Part shown: piece by piece, positions 34,423 to 42,811 of the stretch | Position numbering within the stretch: the stretch's first letter is position 1 | Layout: the number at the start of each line of letters is the position of its first letter | From: Clostridiales bacterium | GTDB taxonomy: Bacteria > Bacillota > Clostridia > Christensenellales > Aristaeellaceae | DNA: 64,000 bases | NCBI GenBank assembly: GCA_015056175.1 | Contig: SVGT01000006.1 | Span: forward strand, 1-64,000 | Direction: 5' to 3' | Notes under the pieces: generated by a model | What the model saw: only the letters and a program-made list of their open reading frames with translations | Database searches by the model: none | Told to the model about the DNA's origin: nothing | Made by a program: the position numbers and the translations under genes

Positions 34423-34916
34423 CGGCGGTATTTGTGCTGGTTGAGCTGCTGCTTGGCGTGGTGAAAAAGGTCAACTGCGCAAACGCCGTGATGCAGGGGG
34501 CGAAGGAGGGCATGAAAACGGCGGCGGGCATTCTGCCATCGCTTTTGTGCATGCTGACGGCACTTGCGTGCCTGCGGGCGTCCGGCCTTACGGAGCATTT
34601 GACCCGCCTGCTTGCGCCCGTCTTTTCCTGGATGGGGCTGCCGCTTGCGGTACTGCCGCTTTTCCTCCTCCGTCCGCTGTCGGGCAGCGCCTCCATCGCC
34701 ATGGTGGAGGAATTGATCGCAGCCTTTGGCCCGGACAGCCCGGAGGCGGTTGCCGCGTGCGTGCTGTGCGCGTCGGGGGATACGCTGTTTTACGTGCTGG
34801 CGGTGTATACGGGCGCCTGCAATGTGACAAAAACCCGGCATACCGTCCCCTGCGCCCTGTTTGCCTGGCTGTGCGGCGGCGTTGCGGCGGGGCTTGTGTG
34901 GCGGCTTGCTCTGTAA
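34419..34916 (+). CDS. spmB: Spore maturation protein B
   Basis: 165 residues, the partner of SpmA. Family blocks are GAKEGMKTAAGILPSLLCMLTAL, RPLSGSASIAMVEEL, and CASGDTLFYVLAVYTGACNVTKTRHTVPCAL. Translation is coupled to spmA by a four-base overlap. Confidence 0.93.
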   Translation: MTAVFVLVELLLGVVKKVNCANAVMQGAKEGMKTAAGILPSLLCMLTALACLRASGLTEHLTRLLAPVFSWMGLPLAVLPLFLLRPLSGSASIAMVEELIAAFGPDSPEAVAACVLCASGDTLFYVLAVYTGACNVTKTRHTVPCALFAWLCGGVAAGLVWRLAL

Positions 34917-34950
34917 GCGGCATGGAATTTGACGAAATTGAAAATTCTGC

Positions 34951-34979
34951 TTGTAATTTCAACGAGTCTATGGTACAAT
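34951..34979 (+). promoter_or_regulatory. Sigma-A promoter of secG
   Basis: TTGTAA (34951-34956), 17 bp, TACAAT (34974-34979). The start would be near 34986, 23 bases before secG. Confidence 0.82.
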
Positions 34980-35008
34980 GACACGGTGATTTCAAGGAGG
35001 GTTTTACT

Positions 35009-35248
35009 ATGACTGCTGCTCAGATTATTGTGAACATTCTGCTGATCCTTTCGTCCATCGTGATGATCGTGACCGTGATGCTCCAGTCCAGCGATACCGA
35101 CGGCATGGCTGGCCTCACCGGTGGCAACAGCGAAACGTTCTTTGGCAAAAACAAGAACAGCACCTTCGAAGGCAAGATGGCCATGGGCACCAAGGTGTCC
35201 GCGGTTGTGTTCGTCGTGCTGGCTCTGGTCATGCTCTTCATTTCCTGA
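35009..35248 (+). CDS. secG: Preprotein translocase subunit SecG
   Basis: 79 residues. Two transmembrane helices (about 4-23 and 58-78) flank the conserved MLQSSDTDGMAGLTGGNSETFFGKNK loop. It assists SecYE in protein export. AAGGAGG lies nine bases before the ATG. Its own promoter and terminator isolate it; the rnr-smpB genes that often follow secG are not here. Confidence 0.95.
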   Translation: MTAAQIIVNILLILSSIVMIVTVMLQSSDTDGMAGLTGGNSETFFGKNKNSTFEGKMAMGTKVSAVVFVVLALVMLFIS

Positions 35249-35285
35249 TCGCTTCCGATCGGACGTAAGCAAGCGTGAAGAAGAT

Positions 35286-35315
35286 GGGCTGACTGTATTT
35301 GTCAGCCCTTCTTTT
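35286..35315 (+). terminator. Intrinsic terminator of secG
   Basis: GGGCTGAC (35286-35293) pairs with GTCAGCCC (35301-35308), followed by TTCTTTT. Confidence 0.9.
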
Positions 35316-35349
35316 CGTATCAAAAGTGAAGCTATTGGAGTAATTTCAA

Positions 35350-37278
35350 GTGATTATTTTGACCGTGCAGAACCTGCAGAAGGCCTATGGCACAGACGAG
35401 GTGCTCAAGGACGTATCCATGACGCTGCAAAACGGCCAGCGCATGGGTCTGGTGGGCGTCAACGGCTGCGGCAAGACCACGCTCCTGCGCATCTTGTCCG
35501 GGCAATTGCATTATGACGGCGGCAGCTTTTCCCTTAACAAGGGCCTCAAATTGGGGTATCTGGAACAGCAGAGCACCGTGAAGGAAGGAAATACCGTGCT
35601 TCAGGAACTGGAGGACGTGTATTTGCCTGTGCGCGAAATGGAGCAGAAGCTGCGCCGCATGGAGGAAAGCATGGCGCTGGCGCAGGACCAGCAGACGCTG
35701 GAAAGGCTTGGCGCGGAATACGAAAGGCTGCAGCACCGCTTTGAAGAGGAGGACGGCTACAGCTGGCCTTCCCTGGTGCAGGGTGCGCTGCTGGGCATGG
35801 GTTTTCCAAGGGAGCAGTGGGGGCAAGCGGCCGCAACCTTGAGCGGCGGCGAATTGACAAGGCTCTGCCTTGCCAAACTGCTTTTGCAAAAGCCCGATCT
35901 TTTGCTCCTGGACGAGCCCACCAACCATCTGGATCTTGCCGCGCTCAACTGGCTGGAAAAGTATCTGATCGCATACAAGGGCGCCGTCATCGTGGTGAGC
36001 CACGACCGCTATTTTCTGGACCGGGTCTGCACCAATATGACGGAGATCCTGCTGGGCGTTTCCGAGCAGTACGAGGGCAACTACAGCCGCTATATGGAAC
36101 TGCGCACCGAGCGCTTTGAGGCCCGCATGAAGGCGTACGAACTGCAGCAGGCAGAAATCGAGCGTCAGGAAAAGGTGATCGCCAAGCTGCGCTCCTTCAA
36201 CCGTGAAAAATCCATCAAGCGCGCGGAAAGCCGTCAGAAGGCGCTGGACAAAGTGGAAAGGCTGGACAAGCCCATGGAGGAAAAACAGGTGAACTTTTCC
36301 TTCGGCGCCAACCGCAAGACAGGCGAGGACGTGCTCTTTGTCAAGGATTTTGAAAAATCCTACGACGGACGCAGGCTGTTTGACCATGTGGAACTGAAAA
36401 TGTACGCCGGCGACCGCATTGCCCTGATCGGCCGCAACGGCATCGGCAAATCCACCCTGCTCAAGTGCCTGATCGGCGAAGAAACGCCGGACTGGGGCAC
36501 GGTGCGCTGGGGCGCCAATGTGGATCTGGGCTACTACGATCAGCAGCAGAAGACGCTGCACCCCGAAAAAACGGTGCTGCGCGAGGTATGGGACGATTTT
36601 GTGCGTCTGGATCAGACCCAGGTGCGCTCTGCTCTTGGCCTGTTCCTCTTTACCGGGGACGATGTGTTTGCCCCCGTATCCACCCTGTCCGGCGGCGAAA
36701 AAGGCCGCGTGGCGCTGACCAAGCTGATGCTCAGGCGGGACAATGTGCTGCTGCTGGACGAACCGACCAACCATCTGGACATGGATTCCCGCGAGGTACT
36801 GGAGGATGCGCTGGAGGATTTTCCCGGCACCATCCTGGCTGTCAGCCACGACCGCTACTTTATCAACCGCTTTGCCAACAAGGTGGCGGTGCTGGATGAG
36901 CACGGCATTGAGATTTTCCAGGGCAATTATGACGATTACATGGCCATGCTGGAAAAGCGCCGCATGGGCACGGAAGCGGACGACGCCTTCTCCGGCATGA
37001 CCCGCACGGAGGCCGGCAAGGAAAAGCGCCGTCAGCGCATGGCCAAAGAGCAGCTCAAGGCGCTGAAGAACGCCGTGAAGGCGGCGGAGGAAAAGGTGCT
37101 GCTCTGCGAGGAGGCGGTGGCGGCCCATGAGGAGATCATGGCCGATCCCGCAACCTACCTGGATCCCACCGGCGCCGAGGCCGCAAGCCGCAAGTATCAG
37201 GAGCTGAAGGACGCTCTGAGCGACGCTTATGCAGCCTGGGAAGAGGCGGAGGAAGCGCTGGCCGAAGCGGAGGAATGA
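35350..37278 (+). CDS. ABC-F family ATP-binding protein (translation factor-like)
   Basis: 642 residues, two ABC domains and no transmembrane segment. Walker A motifs are GVNGCGKTT (about 36) and GRNGIGKST (about 361), signatures LSGGELTRL and LSGGEKGRV, and Walker B is LLLDEPTNHLD in both. The linker between the domains (about 235-310) is charged and helical. The C-terminus (about 560-640) is a predicted coiled coil as in Uup/YdiF-type proteins. Such proteins act on ribosomes in translation rather than transport. It starts at GTG with GGAG about ten bases upstream. The next gene starts one base after its stop. Confidence 0.9.
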   Translation: MIILTVQNLQKAYGTDEVLKDVSMTLQNGQRMGLVGVNGCGKTTLLRILSGQLHYDGGSFSLNKGLKLGYLEQQSTVKEGNTVLQELEDVYLPVREMEQKLRRMEESMALAQDQQTLERLGAEYERLQHRFEEEDGYSWPSLVQGALLGMGFPREQWGQAAATLSGGELTRLCLAKLLLQKPDLLLLDEPTNHLDLAALNWLEKYLIAYKGAVIVVSHDRYFLDRVCTNMTEILLGVSEQYEGNYSRYMELRTERFEARMKAYELQQAEIERQEKVIAKLRSFNREKSIKRAESRQKALDKVERLDKPMEEKQVNFSFGANRKTGEDVLFVKDFEKSYDGRRLFDHVELKMYAGDRIALIGRNGIGKSTLLKCLIGEETPDWGTVRWGANVDLGYYDQQQKTLHPEKTVLREVWDDFVRLDQTQVRSALGLFLFTGDDVFAPVSTLSGGEKGRVALTKLMLRRDNVLLLDEPTNHLDMDSREVLEDALEDFPGTILAVSHDRYFINRFANKVAVLDEHGIEIFQGNYDDYMAMLEKRRMGTEADDAFSGMTRTEAGKEKRRQRMAKEQLKALKNAVKAAEEKVLLCEEAVAAHEEIMADPATYLDPTGAEAASRKYQELKDALSDAYAAWEEAEEALAEAEE

Positions 37279-37279
37279 T

Positions 37280-37798
37280 ATGCTGAAGCTTGTAAAACTG
37301 CAAAGGGAGCACATGCCTTTGCTCATCGATATGATGGACGAGTGGACTTCGTCCGGTGAAAGCATCACGCCCTGGGCCATTTCCCACGGCGGCAGGCTGG
37401 ACTATCACGATTACGACTATTATGTATCCAGCATCGAGGTACACGATACCTCCTCCGGGCTGGTTCCGGACGATACCTATTTTGCACTGGATGAGGAAAG
37501 GAACATGCTCATCGGCGCGGTGAACATCCGCCATGATCTGAACGAGCGCCTGCTGCTCTGCGGCGGCCACATCGGCGACGGCGTGCGCCCGTCGGAGCGG
37601 CGCAAGGGCTATGGCACGCGGATGGTGGCTCTGGCGCTGGAAAAGTGCCGGGAACTGGGCATCATGCGGGTGCTGATGGTGTGCGATCAGAATAATATCG
37701 CCTCCGCCAGAACCATCATCAAAAACGGCGGCGTGCTGGAAAACGAAGTTGTTGTGGACGGCGATATCGAGCAGCGCTACTGGATCGACCTGACATGA
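37280..37798 (+). CDS. GNAT family N-acetyltransferase
   Basis: 172 residues beginning MLKLVKLQREHMPLL. The acetyl-CoA loop is RPSERRKGYGTRM (about 108-120), followed by the MVCDQNNIASARTIIKNGG segment typical of one group of single-domain GNATs. GAGGAA inside the end of the ABC-F gene serves as ribosome binding site, so it is in the same operon. The substrate is unknown. Confidence 0.85.
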   Translation: MLKLVKLQREHMPLLIDMMDEWTSSGESITPWAISHGGRLDYHDYDYYVSSIEVHDTSSGLVPDDTYFALDEERNMLIGAVNIRHDLNERLLLCGGHIGDGVRPSERRKGYGTRMVALALEKCRELGIMRVLMVCDQNNIASARTIIKNGGVLENEVVVDGDIEQRYWIDLT

Positions 37799-37808
37799 AT
37801 CGACCAAA

Positions 37809-37835
37809 TTAGCACTTGACACATTTGAGTGCTAA
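37809..37835 (+). promoter_or_regulatory. CIRCE operator (HrcA binding site) upstream of htpG
   Basis: TTAGCACTT (37809-37817), a 9-bp spacer, GAGTGCTAA (37827-37835). This differs from the consensus TTAGCACTC-N9-GAGTGCTAA in one base. It lies just upstream of the htpG -35 element. HrcA should repress htpG until heat or misfolded protein titrates GroE. Confidence 0.93.
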
Positions 37836-37843
37836 TTTGCATG

Positions 37844-37872
37844 TTGCCAATTCTTTTTGGCCGTGCTATAAT
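37844..37872 (+). promoter_or_regulatory. Sigma-A promoter of htpG
   Basis: TTGCCA (37844-37849), 17 bp, TATAAT (37867-37872). Confidence 0.88.
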
Positions 37873-37873
37873 A

Positions 37874-37915
37874 CCTCCTGTAAGAGGATCGCAGGATCCG
37901 TTGATTTACAGGAGG
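37874..37915 (+). repeat. Perfect inverted repeat containing the htpG Shine-Dalgarno sequence
   Basis: CCTCCTGTAA (37874-37883) is the exact complement of TTACAGGAGG (37906-37915), with an inner 5-bp stem GGATC/GATCC (37886-37890 with 37895-37899). The right arm is the ribosome binding site of htpG. The left arm lies partly before the predicted transcription start, so it may be a DNA operator as well as, or instead of, an RNA hairpin. Confidence 0.7.
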
Positions 37916-37922
37916 CTTTTAT

Positions 37923-39758
37923 ATGCAGAAGGGCAATATTTCCATCCATGCACAGAACATCATGCCGGTCATCAAGCGCTGGCTGTATTCCGATAAGGAT
38001 ATCTTTATTCGCGAGATCGTCAGCAACGGCTGCGACGCCGTGACCAAGTACAAAATGCTGGGAAAGGGCGAAAACGAGGACCTGCGCGTCACCGTGACGG
38101 TGGATAAGGAAGCAGGCGAGATCCGCGTGACGGACAACGGCATCGGCATGACGGAGGAGGAAGTGGGCAAGTACATCAACCAGGTGGCCTTCTCCAGCGC
38201 CGAGGAATTTCTCAAGAACTATACCGGCGATGACAAGAGCGGCATCATCGGTCACTTCGGTCTGGGCTTTTATTCCGCATTCATGGCGGCGGACAAGGTG
38301 AGCATCGATACCCTGTCCTGGCAGGAGGGCGCCCGTCCCGTCATCTGGCAGAGCGAGGACGGCATGGAATTTGAAATGGGCGAGGGCGGCAGAACGCAGC
38401 GCGGCACCACGGTGACGCTGCATATCGCCGAGGAAGAAAAGGAATTCCTGGACGCCTGGCGCGTGCGTCAGGTGCTGGAGCGCTACTGCGGCTACATGAG
38501 CGTGCCCATCTATCTGGAGGATCTGAGCGCCACACAGGAAGAAAACGGCGAAGAAGGGGAGGACAAGACCCCCGCGCCCGTCAATGACGTCAGCCCCCTG
38601 TGGCTGAAGAATCCCCGGGACTGCACCGAGGAGGAATACAAGGAAACCTACCGCAAGCTGTTCCGCACCTTTGAGGAGCCCCTGTTCTGGGTGCATCTCA
38701 ATGTGGACTTCCCCTTCAACCTGAAGGGCATTCTGTACTTCCCCCGCATCAAGAAGGACTTTGGCGGTCAGGAGGGCGAGATCAAGCTGTTCAACCGTCA
38801 GGTATTTGTGGCGGACAACATCAAAGAAGTGATCCCCGAATTTTTGATGCTGCTCAAGGGCGTCATCGATTGCCCGGATCTGCCCCTCAACGTGAGCCGC
38901 TCCTTCCTGCAGAATGACGGGTACGTCAAGCGTCTGTCCGCCCACATCACCAAGAAGGTGGCGGACAAGCTGAACAGCTTGTTCAACGTGGAGCGCAAGC
39001 AGTACGAGGGCTACTGGGACGATATCCATCCCTTTGTCAAGTACGGCTGCATGCGGGATCAGAAGTTCTGCGATATGGTGAAGGATGCGCTTTTGTATAA
39101 GACCACCAAGGGCGAATACCTGACGATGGAGGAATACAAGCTGCGCAATCAGGAAAAGGCCGACAAGAAGGTGTATTATACCACCGAAAGCAACCGTCAG
39201 GCCGCGCAGATCAAACTGTACACCGATAAGGGTATGGACGTGGTGGTGATGGATACCCTGATCGACATGAACTTTATGTCCTTTATGGAAATGAATATGG
39301 CGGGCGAGGGCGTGCATTTTGTGCGCGTGGACGCTGCGGTGGACGGCCTGACCGAGGAAAGCGACGAGGGCAAGGACATGGACGTGGAAAAGCTTCAAGC
39401 CATGTTCCGGAGCGCTCTTTCCGATCCGGAGATGGAAGTGAAAACCGAAGCCTTCAGCGACAGGGAATTGCCGCTGATGCTGCTGGAGGATGAGCAGCTG
39501 CGCCGCTATAAGGAAATGAGCGCCATCTACGGACAGGACTTTGGCTTCCCCGTCAAGTACACGCTGGTGCTCAACCGTCTGTGTCCCCTGGTGCAGAAGC
39601 TTTCTGCCATGGAGGAAAGCGATATGCGCACCATGCTGTGCCGCCATCTGTACGACGTGGCCCGTATGAGCAGCCGTCCCCTGGAACAGGAGGATCTGCA
39701 GAATTTCCTCAAGCGCAGCAACCGTCTGGCCGCCATGTTGGCAGACAGCGCAGAATAA
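37923..39758 (+). CDS. htpG: Molecular chaperone HtpG (bacterial Hsp90)
   Basis: 611 residues. It is an ATP-driven dimeric chaperone. The GHKL ATPase domain is N-terminal (about 1-220), with REIVSNGCDAVTKYK, VTDNGIGMTEEEVGKYI and HFGLGFYSAFM. The middle domain (about 230-490) has NLKGILYFPR and NVSRSFLQND, and the C-terminal dimerisation domain follows. The canonical Asn-Ala pair (SNASDA) reads SNGCDA here. AGGAGG lies seven bases before the ATG. CIRCE places it under HrcA control. Confidence 0.96.
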   Translation: MQKGNISIHAQNIMPVIKRWLYSDKDIFIREIVSNGCDAVTKYKMLGKGENEDLRVTVTVDKEAGEIRVTDNGIGMTEEEVGKYINQVAFSSAEEFLKNYTGDDKSGIIGHFGLGFYSAFMAADKVSIDTLSWQEGARPVIWQSEDGMEFEMGEGGRTQRGTTVTLHIAEEEKEFLDAWRVRQVLERYCGYMSVPIYLEDLSATQEENGEEGEDKTPAPVNDVSPLWLKNPRDCTEEEYKETYRKLFRTFEEPLFWVHLNVDFPFNLKGILYFPRIKKDFGGQEGEIKLFNRQVFVADNIKEVIPEFLMLLKGVIDCPDLPLNVSRSFLQNDGYVKRLSAHITKKVADKLNSLFNVERKQYEGYWDDIHPFVKYGCMRDQKFCDMVKDALLYKTTKGEYLTMEEYKLRNQEKADKKVYYTTESNRQAAQIKLYTDKGMDVVVMDTLIDMNFMSFMEMNMAGEGVHFVRVDAAVDGLTEESDEGKDMDVEKLQAMFRSALSDPEMEVKTEAFSDRELPLMLLEDEQLRRYKEMSAIYGQDFGFPVKYTLVLNRLCPLVQKLSAMEESDMRTMLCRHLYDVARMSSRPLEQEDLQNFLKRSNRLAAMLADSAE

Positions 39759-39773
39759 CACCTCAGCTTGTCC

Positions 39774-39807
39774 GGCGCGGAGCAAATCAGCCCCGCGCCT
39801 TTCTTTT
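39774..39807 (+). terminator. Intrinsic terminator of htpG
   Basis: GGCGCGG (39774-39780) pairs with CCGCGCC (39793-39799), then TTTCTTTT. Confidence 0.88.
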
Positions 39808-39833
39808 GTAACAGAATTGAAGCAGCCTCTTTG

Positions 39834-39862
39834 TTGACGGGCACAAATGTGCGTGTTACAAT
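39834..39862 (+). promoter_or_regulatory. Sigma-A promoter with internal palindrome, nitroreductase-rarA
   Basis: TTGACG (39834-39839), 17 bp, TACAAT (39857-39862). The spacer contains GCACA-AA-TGTGC (39841-39852), a possible repressor site. Confidence 0.75.
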
Positions 39863-39883
39863 AACCGCAGGAGGGATCCGGAT

Positions 39884-40645
39884 ATGGAAAAATGTGCCAT
39901 CAACGGTTTTTTGACGCCGGCGCAGCGCGCCCGGTATTATGCGCAGGTTTCCCGCAGGGAAAGCGTGCGCACCTTTATCGCGCCGCCGGATCAGGACCAG
40001 CTGAGCACGCTCAGCTATGCAGCGGCCAGGCTCTGCCTGCCCGGCGTCCGGATCGAGATCCTGGAATGTGACGATAAAAAGCTGTACGGCAGCATGCCCT
40101 TTGTGGAAACCATCATGGGTACGCCCTGCTACGCCGCCTTTATTGTGGATACGCAGGTGCCTCATGCCATGGAGCACATGGGCATCAGCGGCGAAGCATT
40201 TATGCTGGAGGCTGTGGGCATGGGGCTTGGCACCTGCTGGGTGGGAGGCACCTACCGCAAAAAGGCGGTGGAGGTAACGCTTCAGCCCCATGAAAAGCTG
40301 GCGGCCATCACGCCCCTTGGCGTGCCTGCACAGATGGAAAACAGGGAACGCCGCAGGAAGACGCTGCGGGATATCTGCGCCGTGCTGCCGGATAACTGGC
40401 CGCTGTGGGCGTATAACGCCGCAGAGTGCGTGCGCATTGCGCCCTCTGCGCTCAATCTCCAGCCCTGGAAGCTGAATTACGCCGGGCGCACGCTGCAATT
40501 GTGCCGTAAAAATATGTTTGCCTCCGGCCTGGATATGGGCATTGCCATGTTGCATATGTCCCTGGGTGTTGGGGAAAAGGACCATGTGATCTACTGGGGC
40601 GAGGGCAAGGAAGTGGCCACGCTCCTGGCTGAGGACCGGATATGA
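39884..40645 (+). CDS. Nitroreductase family protein
   Basis: 253 residues, an FMN-dependent fold of the TM1586-like type in which two half-domains are fused. The N-terminal YYAQVSRRESVRTFIAPP matches the FMN phosphate-binding Arg-Ser-Arg start. LEAVGMGLGTCWVGGTYRK (about 105-124) is the signature helix, and IAPSALNLQPWKL (about 186-198) is the second FMN site. Electron acceptor unknown. GGAGG precedes the ATG. The last codons overlap rarA (ATGA). Confidence 0.83.
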   Translation: MEKCAINGFLTPAQRARYYAQVSRRESVRTFIAPPDQDQLSTLSYAAARLCLPGVRIEILECDDKKLYGSMPFVETIMGTPCYAAFIVDTQVPHAMEHMGISGEAFMLEAVGMGLGTCWVGGTYRKKAVEVTLQPHEKLAAITPLGVPAQMENRERRRKTLRDICAVLPDNWPLWAYNAAECVRIAPSALNLQPWKLNYAGRTLQLCRKNMFASGLDMGIAMLHMSLGVGEKDHVIYWGEGKEVATLLAEDRI

Positions 40646-41949
40646 GTTTGTTTGATTTCAGCAATGAAAATGAAAATAAAAAGCTGTCGCCCCTGGCGGA
40701 CAGGATGCGCCCCCGCAATCTGGACGAATTTTTTGGCCAGAGCCACATTGTGGGCAAGGGGCGCCTTTTGCGCCGCGCCATTGAGGCGGACAGGCTGACC
40801 AGCTGCATTTTTTACGGCCCGCCCGGCTGCGGAAAGACCACGCTGGCCAGCGTGATCGCCCAGATGACACAGGCGGCTTTTGTGAAAATGAACGCCGTCA
40901 CCAGCGGCGTTGCGGACGTGCGGGAGGAGCTCAAGCGCGCCCAGGACCGCCGCGCCATGTACGGACAGGCTACCTATCTTCTGCTGGATGAATGTCACCG
41001 CTGGAGCAAGGCGCAGAGCGATTCCATCCTGCCTGCCATGGAGGAGGGCCTGATCCGCTTCATCGGCTCCACCACGGAAAACCCCATGATCTCTATGACC
41101 CCGGCTATCGTCAGCCGCTGCCGGGTGTTTGCCTTTGAGCCGCTGACCCACAGCGACGTGGAGGAGATTCTGCTCCGCGCCGCCCGGGATGAGGAGCGGG
41201 GCCTTGGCAGTATGCATGTGGATATTGATGAGGACGCGCTGCACCATTTTTCCCACGTGGCGGGAGGCGACGTGCGCACGGCTTTGAACGCGCTGGAATT
41301 GGCTGCGCTCACCACGCCCACCGTGGGCGGCCGCATCCGCATCACCCGGGAGATCGCCGAGGAGAGCATCCAGAAGCCCATGCTGCGCTGCGACGATACC
41401 CAGTTTTACGATATGCTCAGCGCCTTTTGCAAGTCCATGCGCGGCAGCGACAGCGATGCGGCGCTTTTGTGGTTTTCCCGCCTGATCTATGCAGGCGCCG
41501 ATCCCCGCATGCTGGCAAGGCGCATCATGGCCCATGCCAGCGAGGACGTGGGCCTTGCCAACCCCATCGCCATGCTGCAGGCGGTGGCCGCCGGTCAGGC
41601 GCTGGAAATGATGGGCATGCCGGAGGCCAAATTGCCCCTTGCCCAGGCCATCATCGCCGTGTGCGAAAGCCCCAAATCCAACAGCGTGGTGAACGCCATC
41701 ACCGACGCCATGCAGGATGCCCAAAAGGGCGGCTACGGCCCGGTGCCGGAATACCTGCGCGATTCCCATTACCCCGGCAACGAGCGGCTGGGCGTGAAGA
41801 CCGATCAGGACTATAAATATCCCCACGCATACCCCGGCCACTGGGTGGAGCAGCAGTACATGCCCGACGATATGAAGGACGTGACCTACTACCATCCCAC
41901 CCAGCAGGGGCATGAGGCGAAGATCCATAAATGGAAGGAGAGAAAGTAA
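40642..41949 (+). CDS. rarA: Replication-associated recombination protein A (RarA/MgsA)
   Basis: 435 residues, clamp-loader-like AAA+ ATPase acting at stalled forks. The N-terminal PLADRMRPRNLDEFFGQSHIVGKG, Walker A GPPGCGKTTLA (about 56-66), Walker B YLLLDECHRWSKAQ, sensor STTENP, and the C-terminal tetramerisation domain with SDSDAALLWFSRLIYAGADPRMLARR are typical. The canonical Walker B DEIHR reads DECHR. Co-transcribed with the nitroreductase. Confidence 0.95.
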   Translation: MSLFDFSNENENKKLSPLADRMRPRNLDEFFGQSHIVGKGRLLRRAIEADRLTSCIFYGPPGCGKTTLASVIAQMTQAAFVKMNAVTSGVADVREELKRAQDRRAMYGQATYLLLDECHRWSKAQSDSILPAMEEGLIRFIGSTTENPMISMTPAIVSRCRVFAFEPLTHSDVEEILLRAARDEERGLGSMHVDIDEDALHHFSHVAGGDVRTALNALELAALTTPTVGGRIRITREIAEESIQKPMLRCDDTQFYDMLSAFCKSMRGSDSDAALLWFSRLIYAGADPRMLARRIMAHASEDVGLANPIAMLQAVAAGQALEMMGMPEAKLPLAQAIIAVCESPKSNSVVNAITDAMQDAQKGGYGPVPEYLRDSHYPGNERLGVKTDQDYKYPHAYPGHWVEQQYMPDDMKDVTYYHPTQQGHEAKIHKWKERK

Positions 41950-41963
41950 AAAATCTCTCCTTC
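41934..41963 (+). other. Stem-loop across the rarA stop codon
   Basis: GAAGGAGAGA (41934-41943) pairs perfectly with TCTCTCCTTC (41954-41963); the stop codon is in the loop. It is followed by A rather than T, so it is not a standard terminator for this strand. Confidence 0.6.
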
Positions 41964-41994
41964 AAAAAAAGTTATAAAAAGTGCTGGAAAATGC

Positions 41995-42023
41995 TTGACA
42001 AGCGATACAAAGTGTGATAACAT
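41995..42023 (+). promoter_or_regulatory. Sigma-A promoter of tRNA cluster
   Basis: TTGACA (41995-42000), 17 bp, TAACAT (42018-42023). It lies 60 bp before the first tRNA. Confidence 0.75.
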
Positions 42024-42083
42024 CTATGCTTGTCAGCGGGATGACTTTCAGAGTTATCTCAATGCTGTTCCGCGGCGGAACGT

Positions 42084-42160
<77 letters not shown>

Positions 42161-42175
42161 ACTTCGTGCTTGCAT

Positions 42176-42252
42176 GGTGGGTATAGTTCAGTGGTTAGAG
42201 CGCCAGATTGTGGCTCTGGATATCGTGGGTTCGACTCCCACTACCCACCCCA
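42176..42252 (+). tRNA. tRNA-His (anticodon GUG)
   Basis: 77 nt including the extra G-1 opposite discriminator C73, the identity element of tRNA-His. The anticodon loop is TTGTGGC; CCA is encoded. Confidence 0.96.
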
Positions 42253-42325
42253 CTTTTTCTTCGGACAGGCTCTCCGGCCTGTATGAGGGATGACAAAGTC
42301 GCGTCTGAGGCGTGTATGCCGACGT

Positions 42326-42400
42326 TGGGGTGTAGCCAAGCGGTAAGGCACGGGACTTTGACTCCCGCATTCGTAGGTTCGATCCCTGCCACCCCAGCCA
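42326..42400 (+). tRNA. tRNA-Gln (anticodon UUG)
   Basis: 75 nt. Acceptor TGGGGTG pairs with CACCCCA; anticodon loop CTTTGAC; encoded CCA. Confidence 0.95.
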
Positions 42401-42404
42401 CCTT

Positions 42405-42480
42405 GACCCATTAGCTCAGTTGGCAGAGCACTTGACTTTTAATCAAGGTGTCCGGAGTTCGAATCTCCGATGGGTCACCA
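42405..42480 (+). tRNA. tRNA-Lys (anticodon UUU)
   Basis: 76 nt. Acceptor GACCCAT/ATGGGTC, anticodon loop CTTTTAA, encoded CCA. Only four bases separate it from tRNA-Gln. Confidence 0.96.
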
Positions 42481-42506
42481 CCCTTCGGGGCGTTGCCTTC
42501 GGTAAT

Positions 42507-42588
42507 GCGGGCGTGGCGGAATGGCAGACGCGCCAGATTTAGGTTCTGGTACTTCGGTGTAAGAGTTCAAGTCTCTTCGCCCGCACCA
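42507..42588 (+). tRNA. tRNA-Leu (anticodon UAG)
   Basis: 82 nt with a long variable arm (TACTTCGGTG). Acceptor GCGGGCG/CGCCCGC, anticodon loop TTTAGGT, encoded CCA. Confidence 0.95.
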
Positions 42589-42611
42589 GTACAGCGCCCC
42601 GGTTATTTTAT

Positions 42612-42687
42612 GCGGTAGTAGCTCAGTTGGTAGAGCGCCACCTTGCCAAGGTGGAGGTCGCGAGTCCGAGCCTCGTCTACCGCTCCA
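42612..42687 (+). tRNA. tRNA-Gly (anticodon GCC), T-loop variant
   Basis: 76 nt. Acceptor GCGGTAG/CTACCGC, anticodon loop TTGCCAA, encoded CCA. The T-loop reads TCCGAGC: position 55 is C where nearly all elongator tRNAs have U (pseudouridine). The D-loop GG pair is present. Confidence 0.92.
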
Positions 42688-42691
42688 TTAT

Positions 42692-42765
<74 letters not shown>

Positions 42766-42811
42766 CAAAAGCGGGCCGGATGGAAACTCCCATTCTTTCC
42801 GCCCGTCACAT

